Source of the DNA: Prionace glauca
Lineage: Eukaryota > Chordata > Chondrichthyes > Carcharhiniformes > Carcharhinidae
Direction: 5' to 3'
Assembly (NCBI GenBank): GCA_037974335.1
Contig: CM075760.1
Location: 2,458,859-2,522,858 of the forward strand
Length of the DNA stretch: 64,000 nt
Of the stretch, positions 44,700-56,790 are shown piece after piece. The notes beneath the pieces are model-generated. The model was not told where the DNA came from. It searched no databases and worked only from the letters and a program-made list of their open reading frames with translations. Numbering within the stretch: the first letter of the stretch is position 1; each line of letters begins with the position of its first letter. Made by a program: the position numbers and the translations under genes.

Positions 44700-46987
44700 A
44701 AGTGTCTTGGCGTTTATTGGTAGGGGGATTGAATTTAGGAGTCGCAGCGTCATGTTGCAACTGTACACAACTCTGGTGCGGCCGCACTTGGAGTACTGTG
44801 TACAGTTCTGGGCCTCACATTACAGGAAGGATGTGGAGGCTTTGGAGAAGGTGCAGAGGAGGTTTACCAGGATGTTGCCTGGTATGGAGGGGAGGTCCTA
44901 TGAGGAGAGGCTGAGGGATTTGGGGTTGTTTTCGCTGGAAAGAAGGAGGCTAAGAGGGGATCTTATTGAAACATATAAGATGATTAGAGGTTTAGATAGG
45001 GTGGATAGTAATAGCCCTTTTCCTCTAATGGAGAAATCTAGCACAAGGGGGCATGGCTTTAAATTAAGGGGTGGTAGTTACAGGACCGATGTCAGGGATA
45101 GGTTCTTTACCCAGCGGGTGGTGAGGGATTGGAATGCCCTGCCTGCTGCAGTTGTAATTTGGGAGATTTGGGAGATCTTGCTATGGACATGCAGCAGGTG
45201 GAAAAGATTGAGTACATGGACATTAAGGAGGAGGATGTGTTAGAACTTTTGAATTCTATCAAGGTAGATAAGTCGCCGGGACCAGATGGGATGTACCCCA
45301 GGATACTGTGGGAGGCCAGGGAAGTGATTGCAGAGCCCTTGGCGATGATCTTTGCGTCGTCAATGGAGACGGGAGAGGTTCCGGAAGATTGGAGGATTGC
45401 GGATGTAGTCCCTATTTTCAAGAAAGGGAACAGGGATAGCCCGGGAAATTACCGCCCGGTGAGTCTGACCTCAGTGGTTGGTAAGCTGATGGAGAGGCTT
45501 CTGAGGGACAAGATTTACGAGCATTTGGAGAGGTTTGACATGATCAGGAATAGTCAGCATGGATTTGTCAAGGGCAGGTCGTGCCTTACGAGCCTAGTTG
45601 AGTTCTTCGATAATGTGACTGAACACATTGATGAAGGAAGTGCCGTGGACGTAGTGTACATGGACTTCAGCAAGGCTTTTGATAAGGTCCCCCATGCAAG
45701 ACTTCTTGAGAAGGTGAGAGGGCATGGGATCCAAGGGCCTTTGGCCTTGTGGATCCAGAACTGGCTTGCCTGCAGAAGGCAGAGAGTGGTTGTGGATGGG
45801 TCTTTTTCGGAATGGAGGTCAGTCACCAGTGGGGTGCCCCAGGGATCTGTTCTGGGACCCTTGTTGTTTGTCATTTTCATAAATGACCTGGATGAGGAAG
45901 TGGAGGGATGGGTTAGCAAGTTCGCTGATGACACGAAGGTCGGCGGTGTTGTGGATGGTCTGGAAGGATGTCAAAAGTTGCAGCAGGACATAGATAGGAT
46001 GCAGGAATGGGCGGAGAAGTGGCAGATGGACTTCAACGCGGATAAATGTGTAGTAGTCCATTTCGGCAGAACCAACGGGATGAACGAGTACACTATTAAG
46101 GGCAGGGGTCTTAGTAGCGTTGAAGAGCAGAAGGATCTCGGGGTCCGGATTCACAGGACTCTTAAATCGGCCTCGCAGGTGGAGGAGGTGGTCAAGAAGG
46201 CGTATGGTGTACTGGCCTTCATTAATCGAGGGATTGAGTTTAGGAGTCGGGAGGTAATGCTGCAACTTTACAGGACCCTCGTCAGGCCTCATTTGGAGTA
46301 CTGTGCGCAGTTCTGGTCGCCTCACTATAGGAAAGACGTAGAAGCTATTGAAAGGGTGCAGAGGAGATTTACAAGGATGTTGCCTGGACTGGGAGGCATG
46401 CCTTATGAAGATAGGTTGAGGGAGCTGGGACTCTTTTCCCTGGAGAGGCGAAGGTTGAGAGGCGACCTGATAGAAGTTTATAAAATGTTGAGAGGAATAG
46501 ATAGGGTGGACTCTCAGAGGCTATTTCCCCGGGTTGAAATGGTCGCTACGAGAGGACACAGATTTAAGGTGCGGGGAGGGAAGTACAGAGGTGATGTTAG
46601 GGGTAAGTTTTTCACTCAGAGGGTGGTGAGTGATTGGAATCGGCTGCCGTCGTCGGTGGTGGAGGCGAACTCGCTGGGGTCTTTTAAAAGACTTCTGGAT
46701 GAGTATATGGGGTTTAATGGGATTGGGGGTTATAGATAGGTCTATAGATTGGTGGGGTTGATGCGATCGGCGCAACTCGAGGGCCGAAGGGCCTGTTTGT
46801 GCTGTAATATTCTATGTTCTATGTTCTATGTAAATGCGCCTAGTTTGGGGGCATTTAAGAGATCCGTGGATAGGTTTATGGACAAAAAGGGATTGGTTTA
46901 GGTTAGTGGGTCATTGTTTTTGTAACTGGTCGGCGCAACATCGTGGGCTGAAGGGCCTGTTCTGCGCTGTAATGTTCTATGTTCTAA
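44700..46987 (+). mobile_element. CR1-like LINE 3' end (family A), split by family B
   Basis: The left piece (44700-45158) encodes FIGRGIEFRSRSVMLQLYTT through RVVRDWNALPAAVV. The right piece (46831-46987) continues NAPSLGAFKRSVDRFMDKKG and the 3' UTR, ending TGTTCTATGTTCT. The break falls inside one codon run, so the element was continuous before the insertion. Confidence 0.87.
45159..46830 (+). mobile_element. CR1-like LINE (family B) with open RT frame, inserted in family A
   Basis: One frame runs without a stop to 46739 (an open frame of 536 codons if counted from 45129 in host-element DNA). It has [92 protein letters not shown] and KFADDTKVGG with the FADD catalytic pair. The C-terminal tail follows: HLEYCAQFWSPHYRKD, RRFTRMLPGLGG and FFTQRVVSDWNRLPSSVVEA. 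Endonuclease and ORF1 are missing. TGTAA occurs on both sides as a possible target duplication. Confidence 0.88.
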
Positions 46988-47094
46988 AGTAGAAAAATAC
47001 CGCACGGTTGTAGCAAGAACCCAAATTCAGCAAAAGTTCAGAGGTCTAATTTTATCCCTCCTCCAGATTTATATTTGGGAGGTGCAATGTTGGC

Positions 47095-47370
47095 AACAGT
47101 TTTGAACCTAAGGTCATTTTCTTTTTTTCACTCAGTGTGGTGAGTGTCTGGAATGAGCTGCCAGAGGTAGGAGCAGCGTCATGTGCAATTTTCTTCTTTA
47201 AAAAAACATTTAGACAATTGCATGGGTAAGGTTAGCACTGATGGATGTGGGCCAAATTTGGGAAATTGCGACTATCTTAATGGTAACAACTTGCAACATG
47301 GGCAAGTTGGGATGATGGGTGTGTTTCTATGCTGTAGACCTCTATGGCTCGACTCTATGACATAAATTCA
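47095..47370 (+). mobile_element. LINE 3' end (family H)
   Basis: It matches family H at 25.5 kb: GTGAGTGTCTGGAATGAGCT, GCCAGAGGTAGGAGC, CATTTAGACAATTGCATGGG and the CTATGCTGTAGACCTCTATG tail. Confidence 0.7.
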
Positions 47371-47705
47371 GATGACAATTTCAGAATTTCAATCAACTTA
47401 TCATGGGGAATTTGTTGGAGATTCAGATAATATTAACGGCCCTTCTAGTGATACGAGAGGTGCCAGAAGCAGGGTGATGACAAATATCACACTGCTGCTA
47501 TTCAGCAAAAAAAACCCCAGATCTGAACCAAATAAAAGAAGGCAGTTCACCCCATATTGTTCACTGATGTAATTTGATGACACTAACAACGATGTTTCAT
47601 TTCATACTTCATAACATCGGGCAGTTAGCAATTTATTATTTGTGAAAGTAAGATTGGTTCAGTGTTCCTCTGGCTGACAAAAGGTCAGGAGTTGATTTTT
47701 GATTG

Positions 47706-47981
47706 AGGTGGCATGGTGGCGCACTGGTTAGCTTTGTTGTCTCACAGTGCCAGGGACTCGGGTTCGATTCCAGCCTTGGTCACTGTCTGTGTGGAGTCTG
47801 CACTTTCTCCCCTTGTCAGTGTGGGTTTGCTCCGGTTTCCTCCCACAGTCCAAAAATGTGTGGGTTAGGTAAATTGGCCAAGCTAATTTGACCTTATTGT
47901 CAGTGGTGTAAATATGTGGGGTTGCAGGATGAGATGGGCCAAGTGGCTTCCTTCAGCACTGTAGGATTGTAGGGTTCTATG
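47706..47981 (+). mobile_element. tRNA-derived SINE
   Basis: The head has A-box-like GGTGGCGCACTGGTTAGC and B box GGGTTCGATTCC. The body has CTGTCTGTGTGGAGTCTGCA and the tail GCACTGTAGGATTGTAGGG. It is diverged from the 58.5 kb copy. Confidence 0.85.
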
Positions 47982-47984
47982 ACC

Positions 47985-48178
47985 CATGTGATATTATTGA
48001 CAGGATTGTTGGTACATCGAATTCTTCTCAGCACTATAGAAATTAACTTACTCCAAGAGATATTCGATGAACTGGTCAGGCTGACAAATTATCTCATTAG
48101 TGATGGGATTCAAACCCAGCGTCCCGACAAACTTGATCCAAAAGCCAGCACCTTAAACCATTGAGCCATATTACCACC
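47985..48178 (-). mobile_element. tRNA-Leu-like SINE or tRNA pseudogene
   Basis: On the minus strand 48178-48099 reads like a decayed tRNA-Leu: GGTGGTAATATGGCTCAATG (acceptor and A box), GGTTTAAGGTGCTGG (long D loop and anticodon arm), a variable arm, and GCTGGGTTTGAATCCCATC (T arm and B box). The acceptor stem no longer pairs well. The following sequence to 47985 is unlike the other SINEs here, so this is probably a second SINE family. Confidence 0.55.
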
Positions 48179-49070
48179 TAGACTCTCAAGCTTATTATTG
48201 TCCTGTGTGATATGAACACTGAGTTAGAATGCAATGCATGACAACAGGAATAGAACACTATACCGGAAGGTCCTTGTAATTGTCGATAAGGATTTGATTA
48301 CCGCCCGCTTGATGGAGGATTAACTCTGTATAACAAACGCTGAGATCTTTGTTTCATTCAATGAGGAATTCTTCTTCATTATAACAGTTCACATAGCGGT
48401 GAAATCGAATTCAGCCATCGCCGGGAATGGAACAGCTGTGAAAGTCCCGAATCCTAACGGATTCGCTGGACAAGCTGGCCGTGATCTTACCAATGAGCTG
48501 AGAATGATCAGTTTACCTATTGCCTTCCTAGTGGTCCCTTACACAATAAACAAGTCTCTCAGATACAATAATCTGTTTAGAAACAGATTGTTCAGCTTAA
48601 ACTGAGCCTGAGCTGTGTTGGTAACAGCATTAACTCTGAACCAATAGACAACCAGGGCTCCACTATCACAGGTCAATGTTGTCTTGTCCATTATCCCTTA
48701 TGTTATTTAATCATTCTGCCTTGCTCTCCATCACAGTTTTTTCCATTTTCTTTTCATTCTTTTCATTTTAAACATTTGCTTCCTGACTTACAATCACAAA
48801 ACTCGTTTAAGATGCAGTTAGATAGGCACATGAGTGAAACGAGAATGGAGGGATATGGTAGGGGATATTAAATAGGGTTAAACCTCGGGAGACACCGGAA
48901 AGGCAGGCTGTAAGATTAATATTATTGTCTTTATTCCACAGGTGGAGGTCCACCTCGTGTCAAACGAGGGGCATTCACATGGCGGGTCGTGCCTGGGCTG
49001 CTCTTGGAAGTTCCAGGAGTGGCCTAGTACTTCATGTCGGTGTGTGTGTTTGATCCTGGACCGGTAGACG
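48179..49070. other. No recognised gene
   Basis: About 0.9 kb. A short LINE-like scrap (48805-48880, AGATAGGCACATGAGTGAAA) is the only thing seen. Confidence 0.5.
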
Positions 49071-49389
49071 GACGCCGCAACAGCTCAGTGACTAGCACTG
49101 CTGGCTGTGCAGGCACATGGATTTGGGCCTGTGTCTGTGGGAGTTTGCGCATTCTCCCTGTGGTAGCGTGGGTTTCCTCCGGGCGCTCCGGTTTCCTCCC
49201 ACACCCCAAAAATGTGCTCTCAGGCTAATCGGTTTTCACCAAATTGACACTATTTCTTCCCTGAATCTGACTGAGTAGGGTTCCATTCATAGATATGCAG
49301 GGTAGAATAGGTGCAGGGTGATGTGGCGGCGCGGGCTCGTTGGGCCGAAGGGCCTGTTTCCCGTGCTGGGTTGTTCTTTGTTCTTTGTA
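49071..49389 (+). mobile_element. SINE with a different 3' tail
   Basis: The body matches the tRNA SINE (GGTTTCCTCCGGGCGCTCCG), but the tail reads GCTCGTTGGGCCGAAGGGCC and ends TTGTTCTTTGTTCTTTGT. The tail is shared with a short insert at 59.14-59.2 kb and resembles the end of LINE family D. The tRNA head is decayed. Confidence 0.7.
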
Positions 49390-49551
49390 AAAGATAAAAT
49401 TACTCAATGGCCAGTTATTAATTCATTGTAAATCAACAAATAATTGAACTTTTTCTCATTATGAAATTAAAATAATTTGACAACATCACTGCCAGGTTTG
49501 ACCGGAGAGCTCTTTGTGTGTAAGGCGAACGCGATAACCGGCGTGTTTGGG

Positions 49552-49858
49552 CGGCACGGTAACACAGTGGTTAGCACTGCTGCTTCACAACTCCAGGGAC
49601 CTGGGTTCGATTCCTGGCTCAGGTCACTGTCTGTGTGGAGTTTGCACATTCTCCTCGTGTCTGCGTGGGTTTCCTCCCACAGTCCAAAGACGTGTGAGTT
49701 AGGTTGATTAGCCGTGTTAAAATTGCCCCTTAGTATCCTGGGATGTGTAGGTTAGAGGGATTAGCAGGTAAATGTGTAGGGATATATGTGGGAAAGTGGT
49801 CGGTGCAGACTTGATGGGCCAAAGGGCCTGTTTCTGCACTGCAGGGTTCTATGTTCTA
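49552..49858 (+). mobile_element. tRNA-derived SINE, near complete
   Basis: It has A box TAACACAGTGGTTAGCAC, B box GGGTTCGATTCC, the body GTGTGGAGTTTGCACATTCT, and the tail GGGCCAAAGGGCCTGTTTCT, ending GGGTTCTATGTTCT. Confidence 0.88.
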
Positions 49859-49987
49859 GCACACTACAAAAACACGTAAGCAATGCTGCATTTCAGACTG
49901 TGCGGTTATGCCGAAATTCTGGAATTATTTTGCAGAGATAGAGGGCTTGGTTTTACCACCTTCATTCCAAGTGCCAAATCTGGGCAG

Positions 49988-52900
49988 AAGAACATAAGAA
50001 CACAAGAAATAGGAGCAGGAGTAGGCCATCTAGCCCTTCGAGCCTGCCCCGCCATTCAATAAGATCATGGCTGATCTGTCGTGGCTCAGTTCCACTTTCC
50101 CGCCCTCTCCCCATAACCCTTAATCCCCTCTCTTATCAAGAATCCATCAACCCGCTTCTTAAAAATATTTAGCGAGGCAGCCTCCACCACTTCAACGGGC
50201 AGAGAATTCCAGAGATTCACCACCCTTTGAGTGAAGAAGTTCCTCCTCAACTCCGTTCTAAACCGCCTCCCCTTTATCTTGAGGCTGTGTCCCCTAGTCC
50301 TACTGTCTTTTTTGAGCAGGAAGAGTCTCTCCACCTCTATCCTATCCATCCCATTCATCATCTTATACGTCTCAATGAGATCTCCCCTCATTCTTCTAAA
50401 CTCTAACGAGTACAAGCCTACTTTATTCAGCCTCTCCTCATAACTCAACCCCCTCAACTCCGGTATCAGCCTAGTAAACCTCCTCTGCACTCCCTCCAAG
50501 GCCAAAATATCCTTGCGCAGGTGCGGCGCCCAAAACTGCACAAAGTACTCCAGCTGCGGCCTCACCAATGCCCTATACAGTTGCAGCAAGACCTCCCTAC
50601 TTTTATATTCAATCCCCCTCGCTATGAAGGCCAGCATCCCATTCGCCTTCCTGACCACCTGCTGCACCTGCAAGCTGGGTTTTTGCGACTCAAGCACATG
50701 GACCCCGAGGTCCCTCTGCACCGTCACCTGCTGCAGTTTTTCACCACGTAAGTAATAGTCCTTCCTACCATTCTTCCTACCAAAGTGGAACACCTCACAC
50801 TTGCCAACATTAAATTCCATTTGCCATTCCTGGCCCATTCGCCCAGCCTATCTAGATCCTTCTGCAGACTCTCCACACCCTCCGCACAATTTGCCTTTCC
50901 CCCAATCTTGGTGTCATCAGCAAATTTCGACACCCTACATTCGGTTCCCTCCTCCAGATCATCTATATAAATGATAAATAGCTGAGGCCCCAGCACCGAC
51001 CCCTGGGTCACCCTACTACTCCCCAACCGCCAATCCGAATAGCACTCATTGACCCCCACTCTTTGCCTCCTATTTGACAACCAATCCTCTATCCACGCTA
51101 ACACCCTACCCCCAACTCCATGTCCCCTGACCTTCTGCAATAACCTCTTGTGAGGTACCTTGTCAAACGCCTTCTGAAAATCCAGAAAGACCACATCCAC
51201 CGGCTCTCCTCTATCCACTGCCCTAGACACATCCTCATAGAACTCCAGTAAATTTGTCAGACACGATTTCCCTTTAATGAAGCCGTGTTGCGTCTGCCCT
51301 ATCAAGCAATTCCCTTCAAGATGCCTCGCAATTTCCTCCTTCATGACGGATTCTAACATTTTACCTACCACAGATGTTAAACTAACCGGCCTATAATTCC
51401 CCGCCTTTTGCCTGGCACCCTTCTTAAACAACGGCATAACATTAGCCGTTTTCCAATCTTCCAGCACTTCCCCGGAATCCAGCGACGTCTGGAAAATAAC
51501 CACCAAGACATTCACTGTAACCTCCGCCATTTCTTTCAGAACCCTCGGATGCATTCCATCCGGTCCTGGGGACTTGTCCACAATCAGCCCCTCCAGTCTG
51601 TCGAGCACCACCTCTCTAGTAACAGTAATGTCTTTAAGACCCTCCAGTCCTACCACCTTACCATCGCTAACACCCGGCAAATTATTCACGTCCTCCTCCG
51701 TGAAGACAGAAACAAAAAAGTTATTCAAGACCTTAGCCATATCCCCATCCCTACCCCGTCCCCTTTCTCATCCTCTAAAGGACCAACGTTCACCCTAGCC
51801 AGCCTCTTCCTTTTAATATATTTATAAAAACTCTTGCTATCCTTTTTTATATTTAGTGCTAGCCCAGCTTCATAGCTTCTCCTACCCTCCTTTATCAACT
51901 TCTTTGTCAATCTTTGTTGACATTTAAACCTTTCCCAATCCTTTTCTCGCCCACTGCTCTTAGCTACTCTAAATTCCTCCGCTTTTAATTTAACACTTTC
52001 CTTCACCTCCTTCGTTATCCACGACTTATTACCTCTGCTCCTACGGTCCTTTTTGACCATCGGAATAAATTTCTGCTGAGCACCAAGAAAGATCTCCTTA
52101 AAGATCCCCCACTGCTCCTCAGCAGATCTATCTTCCAACGCGCTCCCTCAGTCCACATTCGCCAATTCTTCTCTCATCCTACCATACTCCCCTCTATTCA
52201 AACAAAGGACGCGTGTCCGGGAACCCACTTTCTCCTCCTCCATCTGCAACAGAAGCTCCACCATACAATGATCACTCTCTCCAAGAGGATCCTTCACCGC
52301 AAGGTCCCTAATTCTACCCGCCTCATTACATAGCACTAGATCCAAGATAGCTCACTCCCTCGTCGGCTCCAACACACACTGTTCAAGGAAATTATCCCGG
52401 CAGCATTCCAAGAACTCCTCCTCGAGCCCACCTCGTCCAACATGGGTCGACCAATCAATATGCAGATTGAAATCCCCCATAACTACTGCCGTCCCATTCC
52501 TGCACGCCACACTTATTTGCGCGTTAACAGCCCGCCCCACCTCCAGATCATTATTCGGGGGCCTATAGACGACACCCACCAGCGTCTTCCTCCCTTTTCT
52601 GTTCCTAATCTCCACCCACAACGATTCCACTTTCTGCTCTTTGGCTCCGATATCATCCCTTGCTACCACCTTGATACTATCCTTAATCAGCAGAGCTACG
52701 CCACCCCCTCTTTCCTCCTGCCTATCCTTCCTAAACACTTGATAGCCCTGTACATTCATCTCCCAGTCCCTGTCACCTTGCAGCCACGTCTCTGTAATGG
52801 CCACCAGATCGTATCCATTTGTGCCTATCTGCGCCACCAGCTCATCCACTTTATTCCGAATGCTTCGTGCATTCAGATAAAGCGCTTTCATCCCAGCCTT

Positions 52901-53165
52901 CACCTGGACCCTATTTGCCGTAACACCACCAATTGGGACATCCTCGGCCTCTTCCTTTACCTGTACCCTATCCTTAACTTTAGACCTCGTAACGTCACCT
53001 ACCCTCGCACCCTCCCCCCCCCCCCCCCCCAATTAGTTTAAAGCCCTGTCTACAGTCCTCTTTACTCGATTTGCCAGCACTCTGGTCCCAGCACGGTTCA
53101 GACCAACCCCATCCTGCCCGAACAGGTCCCACCTACCCCAATACTGGTGCTTGCAGATCCGATGC
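49988..53165 (-). mobile_element. Near-complete CR1-like LINE (family C) with endonuclease and RT
   Basis: The endonuclease frame (53032-52352) has LYLNARSIRNKVDELV, DLVAITETWLQGD, GGGVALLIKDSI, GVVYRPPNND and VVMGDFNLHIDW, the APE-type set of catalytic motifs. Further frames (52345-52148, 52138-51725) give the linker. Reverse transcriptase (51740-50724 and 50838-50086) has DKSPGPDGMHPRVLKEMAE, HGFIKGKSCLTNLLEFYED, VVFLDFQKAFDKVPHKRLL and [11 protein letters not shown] few frameshifts break it, one just after FADD. Upstream sequence to about 53165 looks like its 5' region. The tail at 49988 is CATAAGAA repeats. Confidence 0.87.
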
Positions 53166-53370
53166 AGAAATCTGCTTTCAGGTGTCCCCATACGCTCTCA
53201 GTCATCTCCAGTCCCATTTGTGCTGTGGGCAGGGCTAAGCACAGCCAGAACGATTGGAGCTCTGAACTACACATGAGTAGTAGGAAAAAAAATTGAAAAA
53301 GCGCACTTGTGTCAGATCATTCCCGAGCTGCAGAAAGCAGCCTGGGAGTGACAAGCGGGAGAGATGGTGT

Positions 53371-56264
53371 ACACACACATCACTGTCCCCCTTATCCACC
53401 CAACCCCGCACTACTCACACATATCACTGTCCCTCTTATCCAGCTCCCCCCCCCTACTGCCGACACACATCTCTGTCCTCCTTATCCACCCCCACTACCC
53501 ATACATATCGCTGTGTCCCTTATCCACCCACCCTCCCACTACTCACACACATCACTGTCCCTCTTATCCAGCCCCCTCACTACCCACACACATCACTGTC
53601 ACCCTGATCCATCCCCCCACTAGCTACACACATCACTGTCCCCTTATCCACCCCCCCCCCATTACTCACACACATCACTGTCACTCTGATCCATCCCCCC
53701 ACTGCCCACACACATCACTGCCCCCCTTATCTAGCCCCCACCCTACCCACACACATCACTGTCCCTCTTATCCACCCACCCCCACACTACCCACACACAT
53801 CACTGTCCCTCTTACCCAGCCCCCTCACTACCCACACACATCACTGTCGCCCTTATCCACCCCCCCCCCCCCCCCCCACTAGCTACACACATCACTATCT
53901 GGAGTAAGGAGAAATATGATAACACCAGGCAGACAATTGGACGAGTAAACTGGAAGGAGGTGTTCTTGGGGAAAAGTACTGAAGGAAGGTGGCGGTTTTT
54001 CAAGGAATGTTTGACTGGAGCTCTGCACGACAACGTTCCAATGAGACAAGGGGGTTTTGTTAGGTCGCAGGAGCCGTGGTGCACGAAGGTTGTGGTGAAC
54101 CTGGTCAGGAAGAAAAGGTGTATAAAAGGTTCAGAGAGCTAAGAGATGTTAAGGATCTAGAGGAGTATCAGGCTTGTAAAAGGAACTTAAAAAAGAAATT
54201 AGGAGAGCCAGAAGGCGATATGAGAAGGCCTTGGCGGGTAAAATTAAGGAGAATCCCAAGGCGTTCTACAAATATGTGAAGAGTAAAAGGATGAGAAAAG
54301 AAGGGATAGGACCTATAAAAGGTGAAAGGGGAAAAGTCTGTGTGGAACTGGAAGAAATGGCAGAGGTGCTTAATGAGTACTTTGCCTCGGTATTCACGGT
54401 GGAAAGTGATCTGGGAGGTTGTACAATCGGTTTGCGGCAGACTTAAAAAATTGAGTACGTGAATACTCAAGAAGTGGATGTGTTGGAACTTTTAAATTCT
54501 AACAAGATAGATAAGTCACTGGGACCGGATGGGATGTACCCCAGGTTATTGTGGGAGGTGAGGGAAGTGATTGCAGAGCTCCTGGCAATGATCTTTGTAT
54601 CGTTGATGGAGACAGGAGAGGTTCCGGAGGATTGGAGGATTGCGGATGTGGTTCCTACTTTCAAGAAAGGGAACAGGGATAGCCCGGAAAATTACCGACC
54701 GGTGAGTCTGAACTCAGTGGTTAGTAAGTTGATGGAGAGGATCTGAGGGACAAGATTTATAAGCATTTGGAGAAGTTTAGAATGATCAGGAATAGTCAGC
54801 ACGGCTTTGTTAGGGGCAGATCGTGCCTTACGAGCCTAGTTGAGTTCTTTGAAAATGTGACTGAACACATTGATGAAGGAAGAGCCGTGGACGTAGTGTA
54901 CATGGACTTCAGCAAGGCTTTTGATAAGGTCCCCCCATGCAAGACTTCTTGAGAAGGTGAGAGGACATGGGATCCAAGGGGCTTTGGCCGTGGGGATCCA
55001 GAACTGGCTTGCCTGCAGAAGGCAGAGAGTGGTTGTGGATGGGTCTTTTTCTGCATGGAGGTCGGTCACCAGTGGAGTGCCCTAGGGATCTGTTCTAGAA
55101 CCCTTGCTGTTTGTCAGTTTCATAAATGACTTGGATGAGGAAGTGGAGGGATGGGTTAGTAAGTTCGCCGACGATACGAAGGTTGGTGGTGTTGTGGATA
55201 GTCTGGAGGGATGTCAGAAGTTGCAGCGTGACATAGATAGGATGCAACACTGGGCGGAGAAGTGGCAGATGGACTTCAACGTGGATAAATGTGTAGTGGT
55301 CCATTTTGGCAAGACCAACAGGACGCAGGAGTACAATATCAAGGGTAGGAGTCTTAGCTGGGTTGAAGAGCAGAAGGATCTTGGGGTCCAAGTCCACAGG
55401 ATTCTTAAACAGGCCTCGCAGGTGGAGGATGTGGTCAAGAATGCATATGATGTGCTGGTCTTCATTAATCGAGGGATTGAGTTTAAGAGTCGGGAGGTAA
55501 TGCTGCAACTTTATAGGACCCGTGTCAGACCCCACTTGGAGTACTGTGTGCAGTTCTGGTCGCCTCACTACAGGAAGGATGTGGAAGCTATTGAGAGGGT
55601 GCAGAGGAGATTTACAAGGAAATTGCCTGGATTGGGAGGCATGCCTTATGAAGATAGGTTGAGGGAGCTCTCCAGGTCTCTTCTCCCTGGAGAGACGAAG
55701 GTTGACAGGCGACCTGATAGAGGTTTATAAAATGTTGAGAGGAATAGACATGGTGGATTCTTGGAGGCTAATTCCCAGAGCTGAAAAGGTCGCCAGGAGA
55801 GGACACAGGTTTTAGGTGCTGGGAAGCACGGACAGAGGAGATGTTAGGGGAAAGTTTTTCACTCAGAGGGTGGTGAGTGAGTGGAATCGGCTGCCATCGG
55901 TGGTGGTAGAGGCGAACTCATTGGGGTCTTTTAAAAGACTTCTGGATGTTATATGGGATCTAATGGCATTGGAAGTTACAGATAGTTCTACGGCTTGGTA
56001 GGTATAGATGTGATTGGTGTAACTTGTGGGCTGAAGGGCCTGTTTGTGCTGTAGTGTTCTATCCCCTTATCCACCCCAACACCCCCCCCCACTACCCACA
56101 CACATCACTGTCCCCTTATCCACCTCCCTCATTGCCCACACACATCACTGTCACTCTGATCTATCCCCCCCACTGCCCACACACATCACTATCCTCCTTA
56201 TCCAGCACCCCCGCTACCCACACACATCACTGTCCCCCTTATTCACCGCCCCCCCGAACTACGC
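53371..56264. repeat. Minisatellite of about 40-bp units, split by a LINE
   Basis: The unit is roughly ACACACATCACTGTCCC, then CTTATCCACC, a C-run and ACTACCC. About 12 units lie at 53371-53895 and about 5 at 56066-56264. Units vary in C-run length and in CTTATCC versus CTGATCC. The LINE at 53896-56065 interrupts one unit. Confidence 0.9.
53896..56065 (+). mobile_element. CR1-like LINE (family B) inside the minisatellite
   Basis: Pieces follow the family B order: RTIGRVNWKEVFLGK-like start, [76 protein letters not shown] and [16 protein letters not shown]. At least five frame breaks are seen, so it is older than the 45-46.8 kb copy although longer at its 5' end. It ends GGGCCTGTTTGTGCTGTAGT. 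Confidence 0.85.
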
Positions 56265-56790
56265 AGACCGATTGTCACTCCTGCCCCATCTCCTCTGATC
56301 ACCCGCAGAGTGGCAGCGGACCCCCCTTCCCGCACCAGAGGTCCATCCACCCCCTCTCCACCAGAAATCCATCTCCCTCCGCCCCTCCAGTGAGTGATCA
56401 GGCCTTCCTCCACCCCCTCCCCGAGGTACATCTTACCAGCCTCTCCCCCCCACGACAACGCTCTGGCCTCACTCCCCGCCCCCCCTCCCACGACCCCCAT
56501 GATTACAATGAGGCCTCACCCACCATTCCTCCCTCACTCTACCTCCCCTCCAGAGGAACATCTGACCTGCCTCCTCCTCACCAGACAGCTATCAGCCCTC
56601 TCCCCCTCCACCACCCCCCGCCGCCAGAGATACATCTGACCCGTCTTCTCCTCCTCCCTCCCCCACCCCCACCAGACGACCTGGCCTCACTCCCCTCCTC
56701 GCCCCAAGGAATGAGCTGACCCGCCTCCCTGCTCCCCGACACCCTCCCCCGCACCCTCCCCCGCTCCCCACCACCACCACTTACCTGAGT
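56265..56790. repeat. Pyrimidine-rich tract with a degenerate repeated motif
   Basis: Mostly C and T on the plus strand. Forms of GAGGTACATCTGACC followed by GCCTCC recur at irregular spacing (near 56424, 56551, 56627 and 56711). Long proline- or glycine-rich frames here are composition effects. Confidence 0.7.

Noticed and set aside
53293-53882. Three overlapping open frames rich in Thr, His, Ser and Pro
   Set aside because: They are products of the 40-bp minisatellite, which has few stops in any frame.
56024-56780. Long proline- or glycine-rich frames on both strands
   Set aside because: Explained by pyrimidine-rich composition; no start context, splice pattern or domain.
56779-56789. Strong splice-donor match on the minus strand
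   Set aside because: No coding exon or acceptor partner could be tied to it, and such a match can occur by chance in this span.
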